DNA of 64,000 bases from Flavobacterium hankyongi (GTDB taxonomy: Bacteria > Bacteroidota > Bacteroidia > Flavobacteriales > Flavobacteriaceae): the NCBI RefSeq assembly GCF_036840915.1, contig NZ_CP085725.1, positions 2,170,001 to 2,234,000 of the forward strand, in the 5' to 3' direction. Positions within the stretch are counted from its first letter, which is position 1. Each line of letters opens with the position of its first letter. The position numbers and the translations under genes are program-made. The notes under the pieces are model-generated. The model saw only the letters and a list, made by a program, of their open reading frames with translations, searched no databases and was not told where the DNA came from. Below, one piece after another: positions 1 to 10,204 of the stretch.

Positions 1-1925
1 GCGCTCTCAATATTTGAAGACCCAAAATTAGAAAACGAAACCATTGCAATTACAGGTTCCATACCAAACATTCTAACTGTTTTAGCAGTCATTAAGGCAA
101 TTTTAGCCAAGTCATCTGCAGACGGATTGGGATTAATTGCAGTATCTGCCAAGAACATAGGACCACGAGGTGTCATCATCATATTAGTGGTCGCGATTCG
201 GGTAACACCTGGAGCTTTCCCAATAAGTTCCATCATAGGTTTTACTGTTGCAGGATAACTTCTTGAATAACCAGTTACCAATGCATCTGCTTCACCTTCA
301 TTTACCATCATAGCTGCAAAATAATTGCGTTCTCGCATCCACTTTTGAGCATCTAATAATGTTATTCCTCTTCGACGTCTAGCTTCCCAATATGATTCTG
401 CAAAACGCAAACGTCTTGCATCTTCTTCTTTAGTTTTAGGGTCTAAAATTTCAACTTCAGCATCAAATCCAATTTCCTCTTTTAGCTCTAAAATAATTTC
501 ACGATTTCCTAATAAAATAGGCACACCAATACCTTCTTCATGAACAATTTGAGCTGCTTTTAAAACATCCAAATGATCCGCTTCTGCAAAAACAATTCTC
601 TTAGGATTAGTTTTAGCCCTGTTTGTTAACAAACGAACCATTTTATTATCAGAACCTAATCTTTCTAGAAGTTCATCTTTATATTTATCCCAATCGGTGA
701 TTGGGTTTTGTGCAACACCACTTTCCATTGCTGCTTTTGCTACAGCTGGTGCTACCTCAGAAATTAGACGTGGATCAAATGGTTTTGGGATAATATACTC
801 ACGTCCAAAATTTAGTTTAGTTTCTCCATAAGCAATGTTTACTTGTTCTGGTACGGATTGTTTTGCTAAACATGCCAAAGCTTTAACAGCAGCCATTTTC
901 ATAGCTTCATTAATCTTTGTTGCTCTAACGTCTAGTGCACCACGAAAAATATATGGGAATCCCAAAACATTGTTTACCTGATTAGGATAATCTGAACGCC
1001 CAGTAGCCATAATAATATCTTCACGAGTAGCTATAGCCAAATTGTAATCAATCTCAGGAACCGGATTTGCCATTGCAAAAACTATAGGATTTTTTGCCAT
1101 AGTTAATAGCATTTCAGGCTTTAATATGTTTCCAGCCGAAAGACCTAAAAACATATCTGCTCCAACTAATGCTTCCGCTAAAGTTTTTGGATCACAAGAC
1201 TTAGCATATCTTTTTTGCAAATCAGACAAGTCTTCTCTGCAATTGGTAAGCATACCATTAACATCAAACATTAAAACATTTTCTACTTTAACACCTAATG
1301 CTACATATAAATTAGCACAAGCCAATGCTGCTGAACCTGCACCTGAAACAACTAATTTGATTTCTTCAACTTTTTTATCAGCTAATTCTAATGCGTTCAA
1401 TAAAGCAGCCGAAGATATAATTGCAGTTCCATGTTGATCATCATGCATTACAGGAATATTCAATTCTTCAACCAAACGTCTTTCAATTTCAAAAGACTCT
1501 GGTGCTTTGATATCTTCAAGATTAATTCCTCCAAAAGTTGGCGCAATAGCTTTTACAGTATCAACAAACTTATCAATATCTGTAGCATCTACTTCGATAT
1601 CAAAAACATCAATATCTGAAAATATTTTGAACAACAAAGCTTTCCCTTCCATTACTGGTTTTGAAGCCTCTGGTCCTATATCTCCCAAACCCAACACTGC
1701 AGTTCCATTTGAAATAACTGCAACTAAATTGCCTTTTGCAGTATATTTATAAACCTTTTCGACATCTTTAAAAATCTCGATACACGGCTCTGCAACTCCA
1801 GGAGAATATGCCAAAGATAAATCTCTTTGCGTTGCGTATTTTTTTGTAGGCACAACCTTGATTTTTCCTGGTTGTGGTTTTGCGTGATATAATAAAGCTT
1901 CTCTGCGTTTTTTATCGTCTGCCAT
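1..1925 (-). CDS. maeB: NADP-dependent malic enzyme, malic/phosphotransacetylase fusion type (3' end beyond window)
   Basis: Oxidative decarboxylation of malate to pyruvate, in the cytoplasm. The visible 641 codons start [20 protein letters not shown]. The N-terminal malic domain contains [12 protein letters not shown] and MHDDQHGTA. The NAD(P)-binding domain follows with [15 protein letters not shown]. From about residue 435 comes a phosphotransacetylase-like domain ([17 protein letters not shown], then [16 protein letters not shown]). This long architecture is that of MaeB-type enzymes, usually about 760 residues, so roughly 120 residues lie outside the window. In MaeB the acetyltransferase-like part is regulatory (family knowledge). 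An exact promoter-like motif lies just upstream. The start is the first ATG downstream of that promoter, about 20 nt from the predicted transcription start. Confidence 0.95.
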   Translation of the reverse strand, partial: MADDKKRREALLYHAKPQPGKIKVVPTKKYATQRDLSLAYSPGVAEPCIEIFKDVEKVYKYTAKGNLVAVISNGTAVLGLGDIGPEASKPVMEGKALLFKIFSDIDVFDIEVDATDIDKFVDTVKAIAPTFGGINLEDIKAPESFEIERRLVEELNIPVMHDDQHGTAIISSAALLNALELADKKVEEIKLVVSGAGSAALACANLYVALGVKVENVLMFDVNGMLTNCREDLSDLQKRYAKSCDPKTLAEALVGADMFLGLSAGNILKPEMLLTMAKNPIVFAMANPVPEIDYNLAIATREDIIMATGRSDYPNQVNNVLGFPYIFRGALDVRATKINEAMKMAAVKALACLAKQSVPEQVNIAYGETKLNFGREYIIPKPFDPRLISEVAPAVAKAAMESGVAQNPITDWDKYKDELLERLGSDNKMVRLLTNRAKTNPKRIVFAEADHLDVLKAAQIVHEEGIGVPILLGNREIILELKEEIGFDAEVEILDPKTKEEDARRLRFAESYWEARRRRGITLLDAQKWMRERNYFAAMMVNEGEADALVTGYSRSYPATVKPMMELIGKAPGVTRIATTNMMMTPRGPMFLADTAINPNPSADDLAKIALMTAKTVRMFGMEPVIAMVSFSNFGSSNIES

Positions 1926-1948
1926 ATTTTTAGGATAATTGGAACTTG

Positions 1949-1978
1949 CAAAGTTAATGTTTGAAATGTAACAACAAA
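1949..1978 (-). promoter_or_regulatory. Bacteroidota-type promoter of the malic enzyme gene
   Basis: Read on the minus strand, TTTG (1978-1975) is followed after 18 nt by TAACTTTG (1956-1949). This is an exact match to the flavobacterial -33 TTTG and -7 TAnnTTTG elements. The predicted transcript starts near 1945, giving a short leader of about 20 nt. Confidence 0.7.
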
Positions 1979-2093
1979 AGTTTTCAAGAATTTATCTTTA
2001 AATCAAAACAAATTCATTGTTTTTTATATTTTTTAACAATTAAACCATAAAAAATCAAATAAATTAATAGATTTGCCAACAAATATTAATATT

Positions 2094-4775
2094 ATGAAGA
2101 AAATCTACATTCTTATTTTATTTTCTTTGTCTAGTTTCTTGATTCAAGCACAAGAAAATCTATGGACAAACTTTAATGAAAATAAAAGTTCTAAAATTGA
2201 AAAGGCAGAAAGAGCATCTATGCCAGAGAAGTTTAACTTATTCAGCTTAGATTTCGAATCTTTCAAGACAAAATTATTTCAAGCACCATTAGATTTATCA
2301 TCTAAGAGGTCTAACCTTAAATTAGCTTTTCCAAATTCAAAAGGAGAATTTCAAAGTTTTGAAATTTATGAAGCTCCTGTAATGGACAAAGAACTTGAAG
2401 ATAAATACCCTGGAATTAAATCGTATGTTGGTATTGGAATTGACCATCCTGCAAGTAAGATTAGATTTAGCGTTACTATGTTTGGGTTACACACAATGAC
2501 ATTCAATGAAGATGGCAGCACAACTTTCATAGACACATATACAAAAGACAACAAAGGATATATTGTTTATAACAAATCAGACATCGCTCCTTCTCGAAAT
2601 TTCCAATGCCATGTTACTGAAAAATTTGAGCTTGACAACTCAATTAACGTTCCAAACATTAATGAAAAGGCTTCTGATAGTCAATTTAGAATATTTAGAC
2701 TTGCTATGGCCTGTACAATAGAATATGCAGCTTACCATGTAAATGCAGCTGGATTAAGTGGTGGAACTTTAGCTCAAAAAAAGGCAGCAGTTCTTGCCGC
2801 AATGAATGTAACAATGACCAGAGTTAATGGAATTTATGAGAGAGATATGTCTATGAGAATGACATTAATTCCAACTAACGATCAGATTATATTTATTGAT
2901 TCAGACAACTTTTCAAATGATACTGCTTCGTCATTAATTAATGAAAGTCAATCGCAAATTACAAGTATCATAGGAACTGCTAATTTCGACATTGGCCATA
3001 CAGTAAGTACAGGTGGCGGTGGATTAGCTGGGCCTTCGCCTTGTGTTGCAAATTCAAAAGCGAGAGGAATAACAGGAAGTCCAGCCCCAGTTGGAGATCC
3101 TTATGATATTGATTATGTAGCTCACGAAATGGGGCATCAATTTGGAGCAAATCACACATTTAATAACAGTTGTAGCGGAAACATTAATAATGGTACTGCT
3201 GTAGAACCAGGCAGCGGATCTACAATCATGGCATATGCTGGAATTTGTGCTCCTAACGTGCAAAATAATTCTGATGCTCATTTTCATGCAGTAAGCATAG
3301 CTGAAATGGTTGCTAGAATTGCTTCAACAGCAACCTGTGCCCCAAACAACCCAAATGGAAACACACCTCCAGTTGCAAATGCAGGAGCAGATTTCACTAT
3401 ACCTAAAGGGACAGCTTTTATTTTAAAAGGAAGTGCTACTGATGTGAATGGTGATTCATTAACCTATTGTTGGGAACAAACAAATACTGAAATAAGCACA
3501 CAACCGCCATTACAAACTTCAACAACTGGTCCAAATTATAGATCAAATCCTCCCACAACATCTCCTAATAGATATTTACCAAATTTACAAAGTGTACTAG
3601 CTGGTAATTTAGCCCCAACTTGGGAAGTAACACCAAGTGTTGCTAGAACAATGAATTTTGCATTAACTGTCAGAGACAACAGAGCTCCTAATGGAGGACA
3701 AACTCATCGCGATAATACAGTGATTACTGTAGGAAATACATCCGCTCCATTTGAAGTTACTTCGCAAGCTACAAATGTTACTTGGAATGTAGGAGCGACA
3801 GAGATCGTAACTTGGAATGTTGTAGGCACAGCTGCTGCTCCATATAATTCACCAAATGTTGATATTTTATTGACAAGCGACAACGGAGCAACTTTCACAA
3901 CACTTCTATCTAACACTCCTAACGATGGAACACAGCAAATTACAGTCCCAAGTATATCTCAACCATTTTGTAAGGTACTTGTAATGTCTAGAGAAAATAT
4001 TTTCTATGCTGTAAATAAAGGAAATATTTCTGTTGGCTACACCGTTACTTTTAATGACACATGTCAAACGTTTTCTGCTACGCCAAATGCTACAATAGTA
4101 GAACAAAATCCACTTGCTTATCAAAACTTCACATTAGCAATACCTGCAATGCCGGGGGTCATTACTGATGTAAATGTAAACACAAATATTTCACACAGAG
4201 TTAACCAAATATATGTAAGAGTTAATCATCCAGACAATACCGCAGCTCAATTATTGTATGGAGACCAAACAGGATGTAACAATTCTGCATCATCATTAAT
4301 TACCACATTTGATGATTCGGGGGCAAATTTCATTTGTGGATTAGCTGGAAATAATATTGCATTAAAATCGACGGATCCATTAAGTATTTTTAATGGTAAA
4401 ACTACTTCTGGTAACTGGCGCTTTAGAGTAGCTGATGTTGTAACTAACAATAGTGGTACATTGAACAGTTTTTCATTTAACATTTGTACTAGAGAAACAA
4501 TTATAACACTTTCGAATAATGAATTCGAATTTACTGGATTTAATGTATATCCTAATCCAAGTAATGGCATTTTCGACATTGAATTCAATGCAAGTGATAA
4601 AAACACATCTCTAACAATAGTTGATTTGAGAGGTAGAAAGGTTCATGAAGAATCATTGAACAATTCTGGTCTAATTAAGAAAAGAATGAATTTATCGAAC
4701 TTCCAAAAAGGAGTTTATATAATCAACTTAACAGATGGAGTAAAAAAATCAACTAAAAAAATCGTCGTTGAATAA
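2094..4775 (+). CDS. secreted reprolysin-like (M12B) zinc metalloprotease with T9SS type A sorting domain
   Basis: The protein has 893 residues. It begins with a Sec signal peptide (MKKIYILILFSLSSFLIQAQ), then a prodomain, then a metzincin catalytic domain with HEMGHQFGANH at residues 344-354, the HExxHxxGxxH zinc site. A PKD/cadherin-like stretch follows (PVANAGADF, then LKGSATDVNGDSLTY), then a proprotein-convertase P-like region at about 655-800. The end is a T9SS type A domain (FNVYPNPSNGIFDIEF, ending KSTKKIVVE). It is expected to cross the outer membrane by type IX secretion and be released or surface-attached. An in-frame TTG at 2073 is rejected because it lies inside a TAGATTTG -7 promoter element (2068-2075); the ATG at 2094 starts the signal peptide. 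Substrate unknown. Confidence 0.9.
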   Translation: MKKIYILILFSLSSFLIQAQENLWTNFNENKSSKIEKAERASMPEKFNLFSLDFESFKTKLFQAPLDLSSKRSNLKLAFPNSKGEFQSFEIYEAPVMDKELEDKYPGIKSYVGIGIDHPASKIRFSVTMFGLHTMTFNEDGSTTFIDTYTKDNKGYIVYNKSDIAPSRNFQCHVTEKFELDNSINVPNINEKASDSQFRIFRLAMACTIEYAAYHVNAAGLSGGTLAQKKAAVLAAMNVTMTRVNGIYERDMSMRMTLIPTNDQIIFIDSDNFSNDTASSLINESQSQITSIIGTANFDIGHTVSTGGGGLAGPSPCVANSKARGITGSPAPVGDPYDIDYVAHEMGHQFGANHTFNNSCSGNINNGTAVEPGSGSTIMAYAGICAPNVQNNSDAHFHAVSIAEMVARIASTATCAPNNPNGNTPPVANAGADFTIPKGTAFILKGSATDVNGDSLTYCWEQTNTEISTQPPLQTSTTGPNYRSNPPTTSPNRYLPNLQSVLAGNLAPTWEVTPSVARTMNFALTVRDNRAPNGGQTHRDNTVITVGNTSAPFEVTSQATNVTWNVGATEIVTWNVVGTAAAPYNSPNVDILLTSDNGATFTTLLSNTPNDGTQQITVPSISQPFCKVLVMSRENIFYAVNKGNISVGYTVTFNDTCQTFSATPNATIVEQNPLAYQNFTLAIPAMPGVITDVNVNTNISHRVNQIYVRVNHPDNTAAQLLYGDQTGCNNSASSLITTFDDSGANFICGLAGNNIALKSTDPLSIFNGKTTSGNWRFRVADVVTNNSGTLNSFSFNICTRETIITLSNNEFEFTGFNVYPNPSNGIFDIEFNASDKNTSLTIVDLRGRKVHEESLNNSGLIKKRMNLSNFQKGVYIINLTDGVKKSTKKIVVE

Positions 4776-4790
4776 TAAAATGTAACTCAT

Positions 4791-4822
4791 AAAAAAGGCT
4801 ACTCAATAGAGTAGCCTTTTTT
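4791..4822. terminator. bidirectional intrinsic terminator
   Basis: A 14-bp stem AAAAAAGGCTACTC / GAGTAGCCTTTTTT closes a 4-nt AATA loop. The A/T flanks give a U tract on both strands. It sits between the convergent metalloprotease and lipoprotein genes and can serve both. Confidence 0.9.
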
Positions 4823-4837
4823 ATAATCTTTTGAAAC

Positions 4838-5371
4838 TTATTTTTTGATCAAATATTTAATTTTAGAAACTTTATGAGTTATTGGACTCATATCAAAATT
4901 TAATTCGATTGAGATTTCTTCTCTATCTTGTTTTATTTTCAAGCTTCCAGTTTGTATTAAATAGACTCCTGCTTGACCTTTACAATAGCAATACTTGCCG
5001 AATAACACTTTAGCTTTTTCAAGAAACTCGTCAGATAAATTAGTTTCCTGAGCTGAATTTTGAACTTCTAGAACTATTTCCTCAATATAATTTGCTTCAG
5101 CCATACCAGAGGGATTGTTTTTTTTAAACTCAAACCTTACAACAGATTTTTCTAAATTATCTACGAGATTGTAATATATCTTGTTCGTATTGTCTTTATC
5201 AATTTTTATAGATTTGTTTGCCAAATACTTTATTGAGCACTCTCCTCCATTTGGACATTCCTGAACAATGTTTTTTTCTTGCTCACTCAATGTTTTTCCA
5301 ACTTCATTTTTCTTAACAGAACAATTGATTAAAATTGAAGAAATTAAGGTTAAAAAAAGTACTTTTCCCAT
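4838..5371 (-). CDS. hypothetical lipoprotein
   Basis: A 177-residue protein whose family I do not recognise. The N-terminus MGKVLFLTLISSILINCSVK has a hydrophobic core and a lipobox ending in Cys17, so it should be a lipid-anchored envelope protein. The mature part is polar and Lys/Glu-rich with two short cysteine motifs (CPNGGECSIKY at about residue 38, KYCYCKG at about 130). The last third looks like alternating beta strands. It lies 9 bp downstream of the queG stop on the same strand, so it may be cotranscribed with queG, and it shares the bidirectional terminator with the protease gene. No function can be assigned. Confidence 0.75.
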   Translation of the reverse strand: MGKVLFLTLISSILINCSVKKNEVGKTLSEQEKNIVQECPNGGECSIKYLANKSIKIDKDNTNKIYYNLVDNLEKSVVRFEFKKNNPSGMAEANYIEEIVLEVQNSAQETNLSDEFLEKAKVLFGKYCYCKGQAGVYLIQTGSLKIKQDREEISIELNFDMSPITHKVSKIKYLIKK

Positions 5372-5380
5372 TGTAAATTT

Positions 5381-6310
5381 TTACTCAAATTTATTTAAAA
5401 ATTCGATGTTCCTTTTCAAGCCTTCAAGTTTTGTTCTTTTTACTGCCGAATTTTTAAAGATTTTCTTAAAAACATCATCGGTTATTTCTTCCCAATCTTT
5501 TTTAGAGTAAGATAAAATTTCAGAATTAGGATTAAATAAAGGCTCTTGATGGGGTTTTGAGAATCGATTCCAAGGACACACATCCTGACACACATCGCAA
5601 CCAAACATCCAATCGTCAAATTTGCCTTTCATTTCGTAAGGAATTTGCTCTTTAAGCTCGATAGTAAAATAGGAAATACACTTACTCCCGTCAACGACAT
5701 ACGGCGCAACAATGGCTTGTGTGGGACAAGCATCTAGGCACGCTGTACAAGAACCGCAATGATCAGTCGTTGCATAATCATATTCTAATTCTATATCTAT
5801 AATTAACTCGGCAATAAAGTAAAATGACCCTACTTGTTTTGTAATTAAATTACTGTTTTTACCAATCCAACCCAAACCTGATTTAGCAGCCCAAGCTTTA
5901 TCTAAAACTGGTGCTGAATCGACAAAAACTCTCCCGTTAACCTCTCCAATTTCAGTTTGTATAAAACGCAATAAATCTTTGAGTTTGTCTTTGATAACGA
6001 AATGATAATCTTGCCCGTAAGCGTATTTTGAAATTTTATACGATTCTTGATTTTGTATTTCTGAAGGATAATAACTTAACAAAAGAGAAACTACACTTTT
6101 TGCATCATCGACTAATAATGTAGGATCGAGTCGCTTGTCGAAATGATTTTCCATATACGACATTTGGCCATGCATGTTCTTATTAAGCCAGTTTTCAAGT
6201 CTAGGTGCTTCGTCTTCTAGAAAACCAGCTTTAGAAATACCACAAGAAAGAAACCCGAGGCGTAGTGCTTCGGATTTAATCATTTGTGAGTATTTTTCTT
6301 TTGTATTCAT
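5381..6310 (-). CDS. queG: epoxyqueuosine reductase QueG
   Basis: Catalyses the last step of queuosine synthesis, reducing epoxyqueuosine to queuosine in tRNA, with cobalamin and two 4Fe-4S clusters. The 309-residue protein matches the family's usual length. It shows the N-terminal region with KYAYGQDYH, the [23 protein letters not shown] block, and ferredoxin-like cluster motifs [13 protein letters not shown] and [11 protein letters not shown]. The start at 6310 ([10 protein letters not shown]) is preferred over an in-frame start 21 nt upstream, because that upstream part overlaps the palindromic intergenic element and adds an atypical MLQSLMQ. The gene lies downstream of ruvB on the same strand. 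Confidence 0.93.
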   Translation of the reverse strand: MNTKEKYSQMIKSEALRLGFLSCGISKAGFLEDEAPRLENWLNKNMHGQMSYMENHFDKRLDPTLLVDDAKSVVSLLLSYYPSEIQNQESYKISKYAYGQDYHFVIKDKLKDLLRFIQTEIGEVNGRVFVDSAPVLDKAWAAKSGLGWIGKNSNLITKQVGSFYFIAELIIDIELEYDYATTDHCGSCTACLDACPTQAIVAPYVVDGSKCISYFTIELKEQIPYEMKGKFDDWMFGCDVCQDVCPWNRFSKPHQEPLFNPNSEILSYSKKDWEEITDDVFKKIFKNSAVKRTKLEGLKRNIEFLNKFE

Positions 6311-6315
6311 TTGCA

Positions 6316-6377
6316 TTAGGGATTGAAGCAAGCTACCATGTAGCGCGGAAGACCCGACCCGAAGGGAAATACCCTAA
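6316..6377. repeat. 62-bp GC-rich palindromic intergenic element between ruvB and queG
   Basis: The element is bounded by TTAGGG (6316-6321) and CCCTAA (6372-6377), which can pair. Inside are a hairpin GCTAC-CAT-GTAGC (6332-6344) and a short CCC-GAA-GGG hairpin (6358-6366). It includes GACCCGACCCGAAGGG and is far richer in GC than the surrounding DNA. It overlaps the last bases of ruvB. It resembles short intergenic repeats I associate with Flavobacterium genomes, but I cannot verify copies here. Confidence 0.5.
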
Positions 6378-7396
6378 AACAATTCACCTTGATTGGCTCC
6401 TCTTACTCTTCCCAAGTGTTTATAAGCCTTTTCAGTGACTTCGCGACCACGAGGTGTACGAATAATAAATCCTTCCTGAATTAAAAATGGTTCGTAAACT
6501 TCTTCTATAGTTTCGCCACTATCTGAAACAGCTGTTGCTAAAGTAGTTAATCCTACTGGACCTCCTTTAAACTTATCAATTATGGTTGTTAGGATTTTAT
6601 TATCCATTTCATCAAGTCCATGAGCATCAACATGCAGAGCTTTTAACGCAAAACGTGCAATTTCTATATCAATTTTACCGTTTCCTTTAATTTGAGCAAA
6701 GTCACGTACACGACGCAATAATGCATTTGCTATACGTGGAGTTCCTCGGCTTCGGCCAGCAATTTCTATTGCAGCCTCCATTGTGATTGGCATTCTTAAA
6801 ATTGACGAACTACGTTGTACAATTGTGGTTAATAATTCGGTATTATAATATTGTAAGCGTGACTGGATTCCGAAACGCGCACGCATGGGTGCCGTTAATA
6901 AACCCGATCTTGTTGTGGCTCCTACCAAAGTAAATGGATTCAGATTAATTTGTACCGTTCTGGCATTTGGTCCAGATTCGATCATAATATCAATCTTAAA
7001 ATCTTCCATCGCCGAATAAAGATATTCTTCGACAATTGGGCTTAGACGGTGTATTTCATCAATGAACAAAACATCTCGTTCATCCAGATTTGTCAACAAA
7101 CCAGCCAAATCTCCAGGTTTATCCAATACAGGTCCTGAAGTAATTTTGATACTTACCCCTAATTCATTTGCTAATATATTTGCTAACGTAGTTTTACCTA
7201 ATCCTGGAGGGCCATGAAACAAAGTATGATCTAATGCTTCGCCTCTTAGGTTTGCAGCCTGTACAAAAACTTTCAAGTTTTCCAACACTTGATCCTGTCC
7301 CGTAAAATCATCAAATGAAAGTGGGCGTAATGCCTTTTCAATGTCAATTTCTTCCGATGAAAAGCGGTCTTTATTTGGATTCAGATTTTCATTCAT
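6374..7396 (-). CDS. ruvB: Holliday junction branch migration helicase RuvB
   Basis: The AAA+ motor of the RuvABC complex, which drives branch migration of Holliday junctions in recombination and repair. The 340-residue protein has Walker [12 protein letters not shown] at about residue 64, Walker B LFIDEIHR at about 114, the sensor segment [11 protein letters not shown], arginine-finger region APMRARFG, and the C-terminal winged helix with [26 protein letters not shown] and RTPRGR. Length and all motifs are typical. ruvA and ruvC are not in the window. Confidence 0.97.
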   Translation of the reverse strand: MNENLNPNKDRFSSEEIDIEKALRPLSFDDFTGQDQVLENLKVFVQAANLRGEALDHTLFHGPPGLGKTTLANILANELGVSIKITSGPVLDKPGDLAGLLTNLDERDVLFIDEIHRLSPIVEEYLYSAMEDFKIDIMIESGPNARTVQINLNPFTLVGATTRSGLLTAPMRARFGIQSRLQYYNTELLTTIVQRSSSILRMPITMEAAIEIAGRSRGTPRIANALLRRVRDFAQIKGNGKIDIEIARFALKALHVDAHGLDEMDNKILTTIIDKFKGGPVGLTTLATAVSDSGETIEEVYEPFLIQEGFIIRTPRGREVTEKAYKHLGRVRGANQGELF

Positions 7397-7437
7397 GGGG
7401 CAAAGATAGGAAAGTTTAGATAGGATTTAGTATAGGA

Positions 7438-7746
7438 CTATTGTACATTATATCCTTTAGCCAAAATGTCTTTATGTTCAGGATGTCTTTTTAAATAAGC
7501 CCCAACAAACGGACACAAAGGTGCCAAAGTATATCCTTTTTCCTTAATATAATTTAGTGTCTTAGAGACGATAGCTGAGCCTACCCCTTTACCTTCAAGA
7601 CCTACAGGCACTTCGGTATGAGTAAGAAACATAATATTTTCATTACTTAAAATATATTCTATGTACGCTATTTTTCCTTCTACTTCTAATTCAAATCTTT
7701 TTTTTTCTTCGTTTAACATTAATGGAGTTTCTGAAATATTACTCAT
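7438..7746 (-). CDS. YjdJ-like GNAT N-acetyltransferase
   Basis: A 102-residue minimal GNAT-fold protein. The acetyl-CoA binding signature is seen in HTEVPVGLEGKGVGSAIVSKTL, and the C-terminal LAPLCPFVGAYLKRHPEHKDIL is typical of the YjdJ/NATD1 family. Its start codon overlaps the last 8 bp of the upstream ferredoxin-like gene, so translation is probably coupled. The substrate is not known for this family. Confidence 0.85.
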   Translation of the reverse strand: MSNISETPLMLNEEKKRFELEVEGKIAYIEYILSNENIMFLTHTEVPVGLEGKGVGSAIVSKTLNYIKEKGYTLAPLCPFVGAYLKRHPEHKDILAKGYNVQ

Positions 7747-7969
7747 CTTTTTTGTCTTTGTTATAATAAAATGATAATGCTCCCGAAGGACATTTTTTAA
7801 TTTGATTCACTAATTCATCTGTCGTGCTGGTATGCGGATGAATCCATGGTTTTTCTTTAGGTTTGAAAACGTTTGGCAATCCTCTAACGCAAATTCCTGA
7901 ATGGACACACAACTCTTGTTTCCATACAATGGTAACCTCTCCGTTTGTATATTCTTTAACATGTTCCAT
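7739..7969 (-). CDS. YjdI-like (4Fe-4S) mono-cluster protein
   Basis: A 76-residue protein with an iron-sulfur-like domain. WKQELCVHSGICVRGLPNVF supplies two cysteines and IKKCPSGAL a third, as in the Fer4_19/YjdI family. A C-terminal FYYNKDKKDE tail follows. It is the first gene of a two-gene unit and overlaps the GNAT gene by 8 bp. The same YjdI/YjdJ pairing occurs in other bacteria, which supports a joint but unknown role. Confidence 0.85.
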   Translation of the reverse strand: MEHVKEYTNGEVTIVWKQELCVHSGICVRGLPNVFKPKEKPWIHPHTSTTDELVNQIKKCPSGALSFYYNKDKKDE

Positions 7970-8057
7970 GATATAGGATTTAATATTATCCTAAAGTTAC
8001 AAAAAATCTTACTATAGTATTTGTTTTTATATCTTTATCGAAACTAACCAAAAAATT

Positions 8058-9476
8058 ATGCAAGACGAAAAACAAAATTTTAAACGTGAACTGGGTCTAT
8101 TAGATGCTACACTTCTTGTTGTAGGTTCAATGATTGGTTCAGGTATTTTTATTGTAAGTGCTGATATTACCAGAAATGTAGGAAGTGCCGGATGGCTAAT
8201 CCTTATCTGGATTGTTTCGGCTCTTATTACAATGACTGCTGCTGTAAGTTATGGCGAATTAAGTTCAATGTTTCCTCATGCCGGTGGTCAATATGTTTAC
8301 CTAAAAGAAGCATATAATAAATTAATTGCCTTTTTATATGGTTGGAGTTTTTTTGCAGTAATTCAAACTGGAACAATTGCTGCTGTAGGAGTTGCTTTTT
8401 CTAAGTTTGCGGCCTACTTAATTCCCTCTTTTAGTGAAAACAACTTTTTATTTGAAGCTGGTTCTTTTAAAATAAGCGCTGCACAATTAGTGTCGATTGT
8501 TACTATCATACTACTTACATACATCAATAGTCGTGGGGTTAAAAACGGAAAAATCATTCAAAAAATATTCACTATTACCAAAATTGCTTCTCTGTTTGGA
8601 CTAATCATATTTGGATTAATCCTAGCCGCAAAAAGTGACATTTGGGATGCTAACTGGATGAATGCATGGACAGCCCAATCATTCAATAAAGAAACAAAAC
8701 TTTGGTCTGAAGTTGGAGGATATGCCTTACTTTCAGCAATTGCTGCATCAATGGTTGGATCTTTATTTTCAAGTGATGCATGGAATGGTGTAACATTTAT
8801 CTCAGGAGAAATTAAAAACCCTGAACGAAATGTAGGTTTAAGTCTTTTCCTAGGCACATTAATTGTAAGTATTATTTATGTTTTAGCAAATGTGATGTAT
8901 TTAGCAGTGATGCCATTACAGGAAATTGCTTTTGCTCCATCTGACAGAGTAGCTGTTGTCGCTTCAGAACATATTTTTGGAGCAACAGGAACTATTATTA
9001 TTGCTATAATGATTATGATTTCAACCTTTGGATGTAACAACGGTTTAATTATGGCAGGCTCACGTGTGTATTATACTATGGCAAAAGATGGTTTATTCTT
9101 TAAAAAAGCTGCGAACTTAAATAATGCAAGCGTACCTGGCTGGGGATTATGGATTCAATGTATTTGGGCTTCGGCATTATGCCTAACAGGTAAATACGGC
9201 GATTTATTAGACTTTGTAATGATTATTGTTATCATTTTCTATATCCTTACTATTTATGGAATTTTCATTTTACGTAAAAAAATGCCTAATGCAGAAAGAC
9301 CATACAAGGCTTTTGCTTATCCTTTCCTACCAGCATTGTATATTTTAGTTGCCAGTGCAATTTGTGTAATGTTACTTATTGACAGAACAAGCACTTGCGG
9401 ATGGGGCGTACTAATTATGTTGGCAGGAATTCCTATTTATTACCTAACGAAAGGAAAAGAAGATTCGCAATCTTAA
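8058..9476 (+). CDS. APC-family amino acid permease
   Basis: A 472-residue inner-membrane transporter with about 12 hydrophobic segments. The first helix carries the APC signature LLVVGSMIGSGIFIVSADI, and AAVSYGELSSMFPHAGGQYVYLKEAY is the usual block at helices 2-3. FISGEIKNPERNVGLSL is a typical internal loop. The family exchanges or imports amino acids with protons or other amino acids; the specific substrate cannot be read from the sequence. It is a single-gene unit with its own terminator, divergent from the YjdI/YjdJ pair. Confidence 0.92.
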   Translation: MQDEKQNFKRELGLLDATLLVVGSMIGSGIFIVSADITRNVGSAGWLILIWIVSALITMTAAVSYGELSSMFPHAGGQYVYLKEAYNKLIAFLYGWSFFAVIQTGTIAAVGVAFSKFAAYLIPSFSENNFLFEAGSFKISAAQLVSIVTIILLTYINSRGVKNGKIIQKIFTITKIASLFGLIIFGLILAAKSDIWDANWMNAWTAQSFNKETKLWSEVGGYALLSAIAASMVGSLFSSDAWNGVTFISGEIKNPERNVGLSLFLGTLIVSIIYVLANVMYLAVMPLQEIAFAPSDRVAVVASEHIFGATGTIIIAIMIMISTFGCNNGLIMAGSRVYYTMAKDGLFFKKAANLNNASVPGWGLWIQCIWASALCLTGKYGDLLDFVMIIVIIFYILTIYGIFILRKKMPNAERPYKAFAYPFLPALYILVASAICVMLLIDRTSTCGWGVLIMLAGIPIYYLTKGKEDSQS

Positions 9477-9484
9477 AAAATAAG

Positions 9485-9512
9485 AAAACCCGATAGTAAC
9501 TTATCGGGTTTT
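9485..9512. terminator. intrinsic terminator after the APC permease gene
   Basis: The stem AAAACCCGATA / TATCGGGTTTT has a 6-nt loop and a T-rich downstream stretch. It can act for both the permease gene and the convergent transpeptidase-like gene, whose stop codon it overlaps. Confidence 0.85.
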
Positions 9513-10107
9513 ATTTTATAACCCAAAGCAACACAGGTTTTTTTGATTGCTTGAGAGTCTTATCAATTTCACGCATTGCTTCATTTGATACTGCTGGACA
9601 TCCCCAACCTTCAGGTGTTCCTTTAGGATAAATTTCTCCATGTGGTATTTTCTCCCAGGAATGAAGTACTATTGCTCTATCTAAAGCATTTGAATTAGTT
9701 TTATCTTTACCGTGTAAAACATATTTCACCTTAATCCCCCACTGACTTACACCTCTTTCTTTTATTACATATTTGCCTATAGACGAGCAATGAGAATCTA
9801 CTTCATTACTAATTTTTGGGCTATTTTTTGTAAAAGTTTGTCCCCACATGCTATCCCCGCAACCATGACTTACCATGTACGACGACGTTATTGTATCATT
9901 TTTAAAATCATAACGAAACAATCTCTTTTTACCCGAATGAATACTTAAATCGGCCAAAAGATAATATGTACTTTCTAATTTATTTCTTTTACAAAAAAGA
10001 AGTGCTTCCTTAGAATATGAACTATAGTCTTTTTTTGACAGTTCTTTCTTTTCAGAATTTTGACAAAAAGATAACAGGATAAATAGAGAGATTATAAATG
10101 ACTTCAC
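9511..10107 (-). CDS. murein L,D-transpeptidase catalytic domain family lipoprotein (YkuD_2)
   Basis: A probable cell-wall enzyme or its relative, anchored in the envelope. The C-terminal half has the YkuD_2 pattern: VSHGCGDSMWG, CSSIGKYV, AIVLHSWEKIP, and GWGCPAVSNEAM carrying the expected catalytic Cys in the GC-x-A-x-S context. I chose a GTG start at 10107 because it gives a compact lipoprotein signal (MKSFIISLFILLSFC, lipobox Cys15) and a 198-residue protein. The longer reading from TTG at 10155 adds a non-signal-like extension abutting the infB terminator. Peptidoglycan specificity is not evident. Confidence 0.82.
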   Translation of the reverse strand: MKSFIISLFILLSFCQNSEKKELSKKDYSSYSKEALLFCKRNKLESTYYLLADLSIHSGKKRLFRYDFKNDTITSSYMVSHGCGDSMWGQTFTKNSPKISNEVDSHCSSIGKYVIKERGVSQWGIKVKYVLHGKDKTNSNALDRAIVLHSWEKIPHGEIYPKGTPEGWGCPAVSNEAMREIDKTLKQSKKPVLLWVIK

Positions 10108-10155
10108 AAAGATTATTTTATTTAAGTCTACAAAAACAATACCAAATAAACACAA

Positions 10156-10184
10156 AAAAGCCCAATCATAAAGATTGGGCTTTT
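10156..10184 (-). terminator. intrinsic terminator of the rimP-nusA-infB operon
   Basis: The minus-strand stem GCCCAATC / GATTGGGC (10180-10160) has a 5-nt loop and is followed by a run of T. It lies 20 bp beyond the infB stop codon. Confidence 0.9.
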
Positions 10185-10204
10185 CAATTACTATTATCTC
10201 AAAA

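Noticed and set aside
2073..2093. TTG start 21 bp upstream for the M12B protease
   Set aside because: It lies inside the -7 promoter element TAGATTTG, and the downstream ATG begins a perfect signal peptide.
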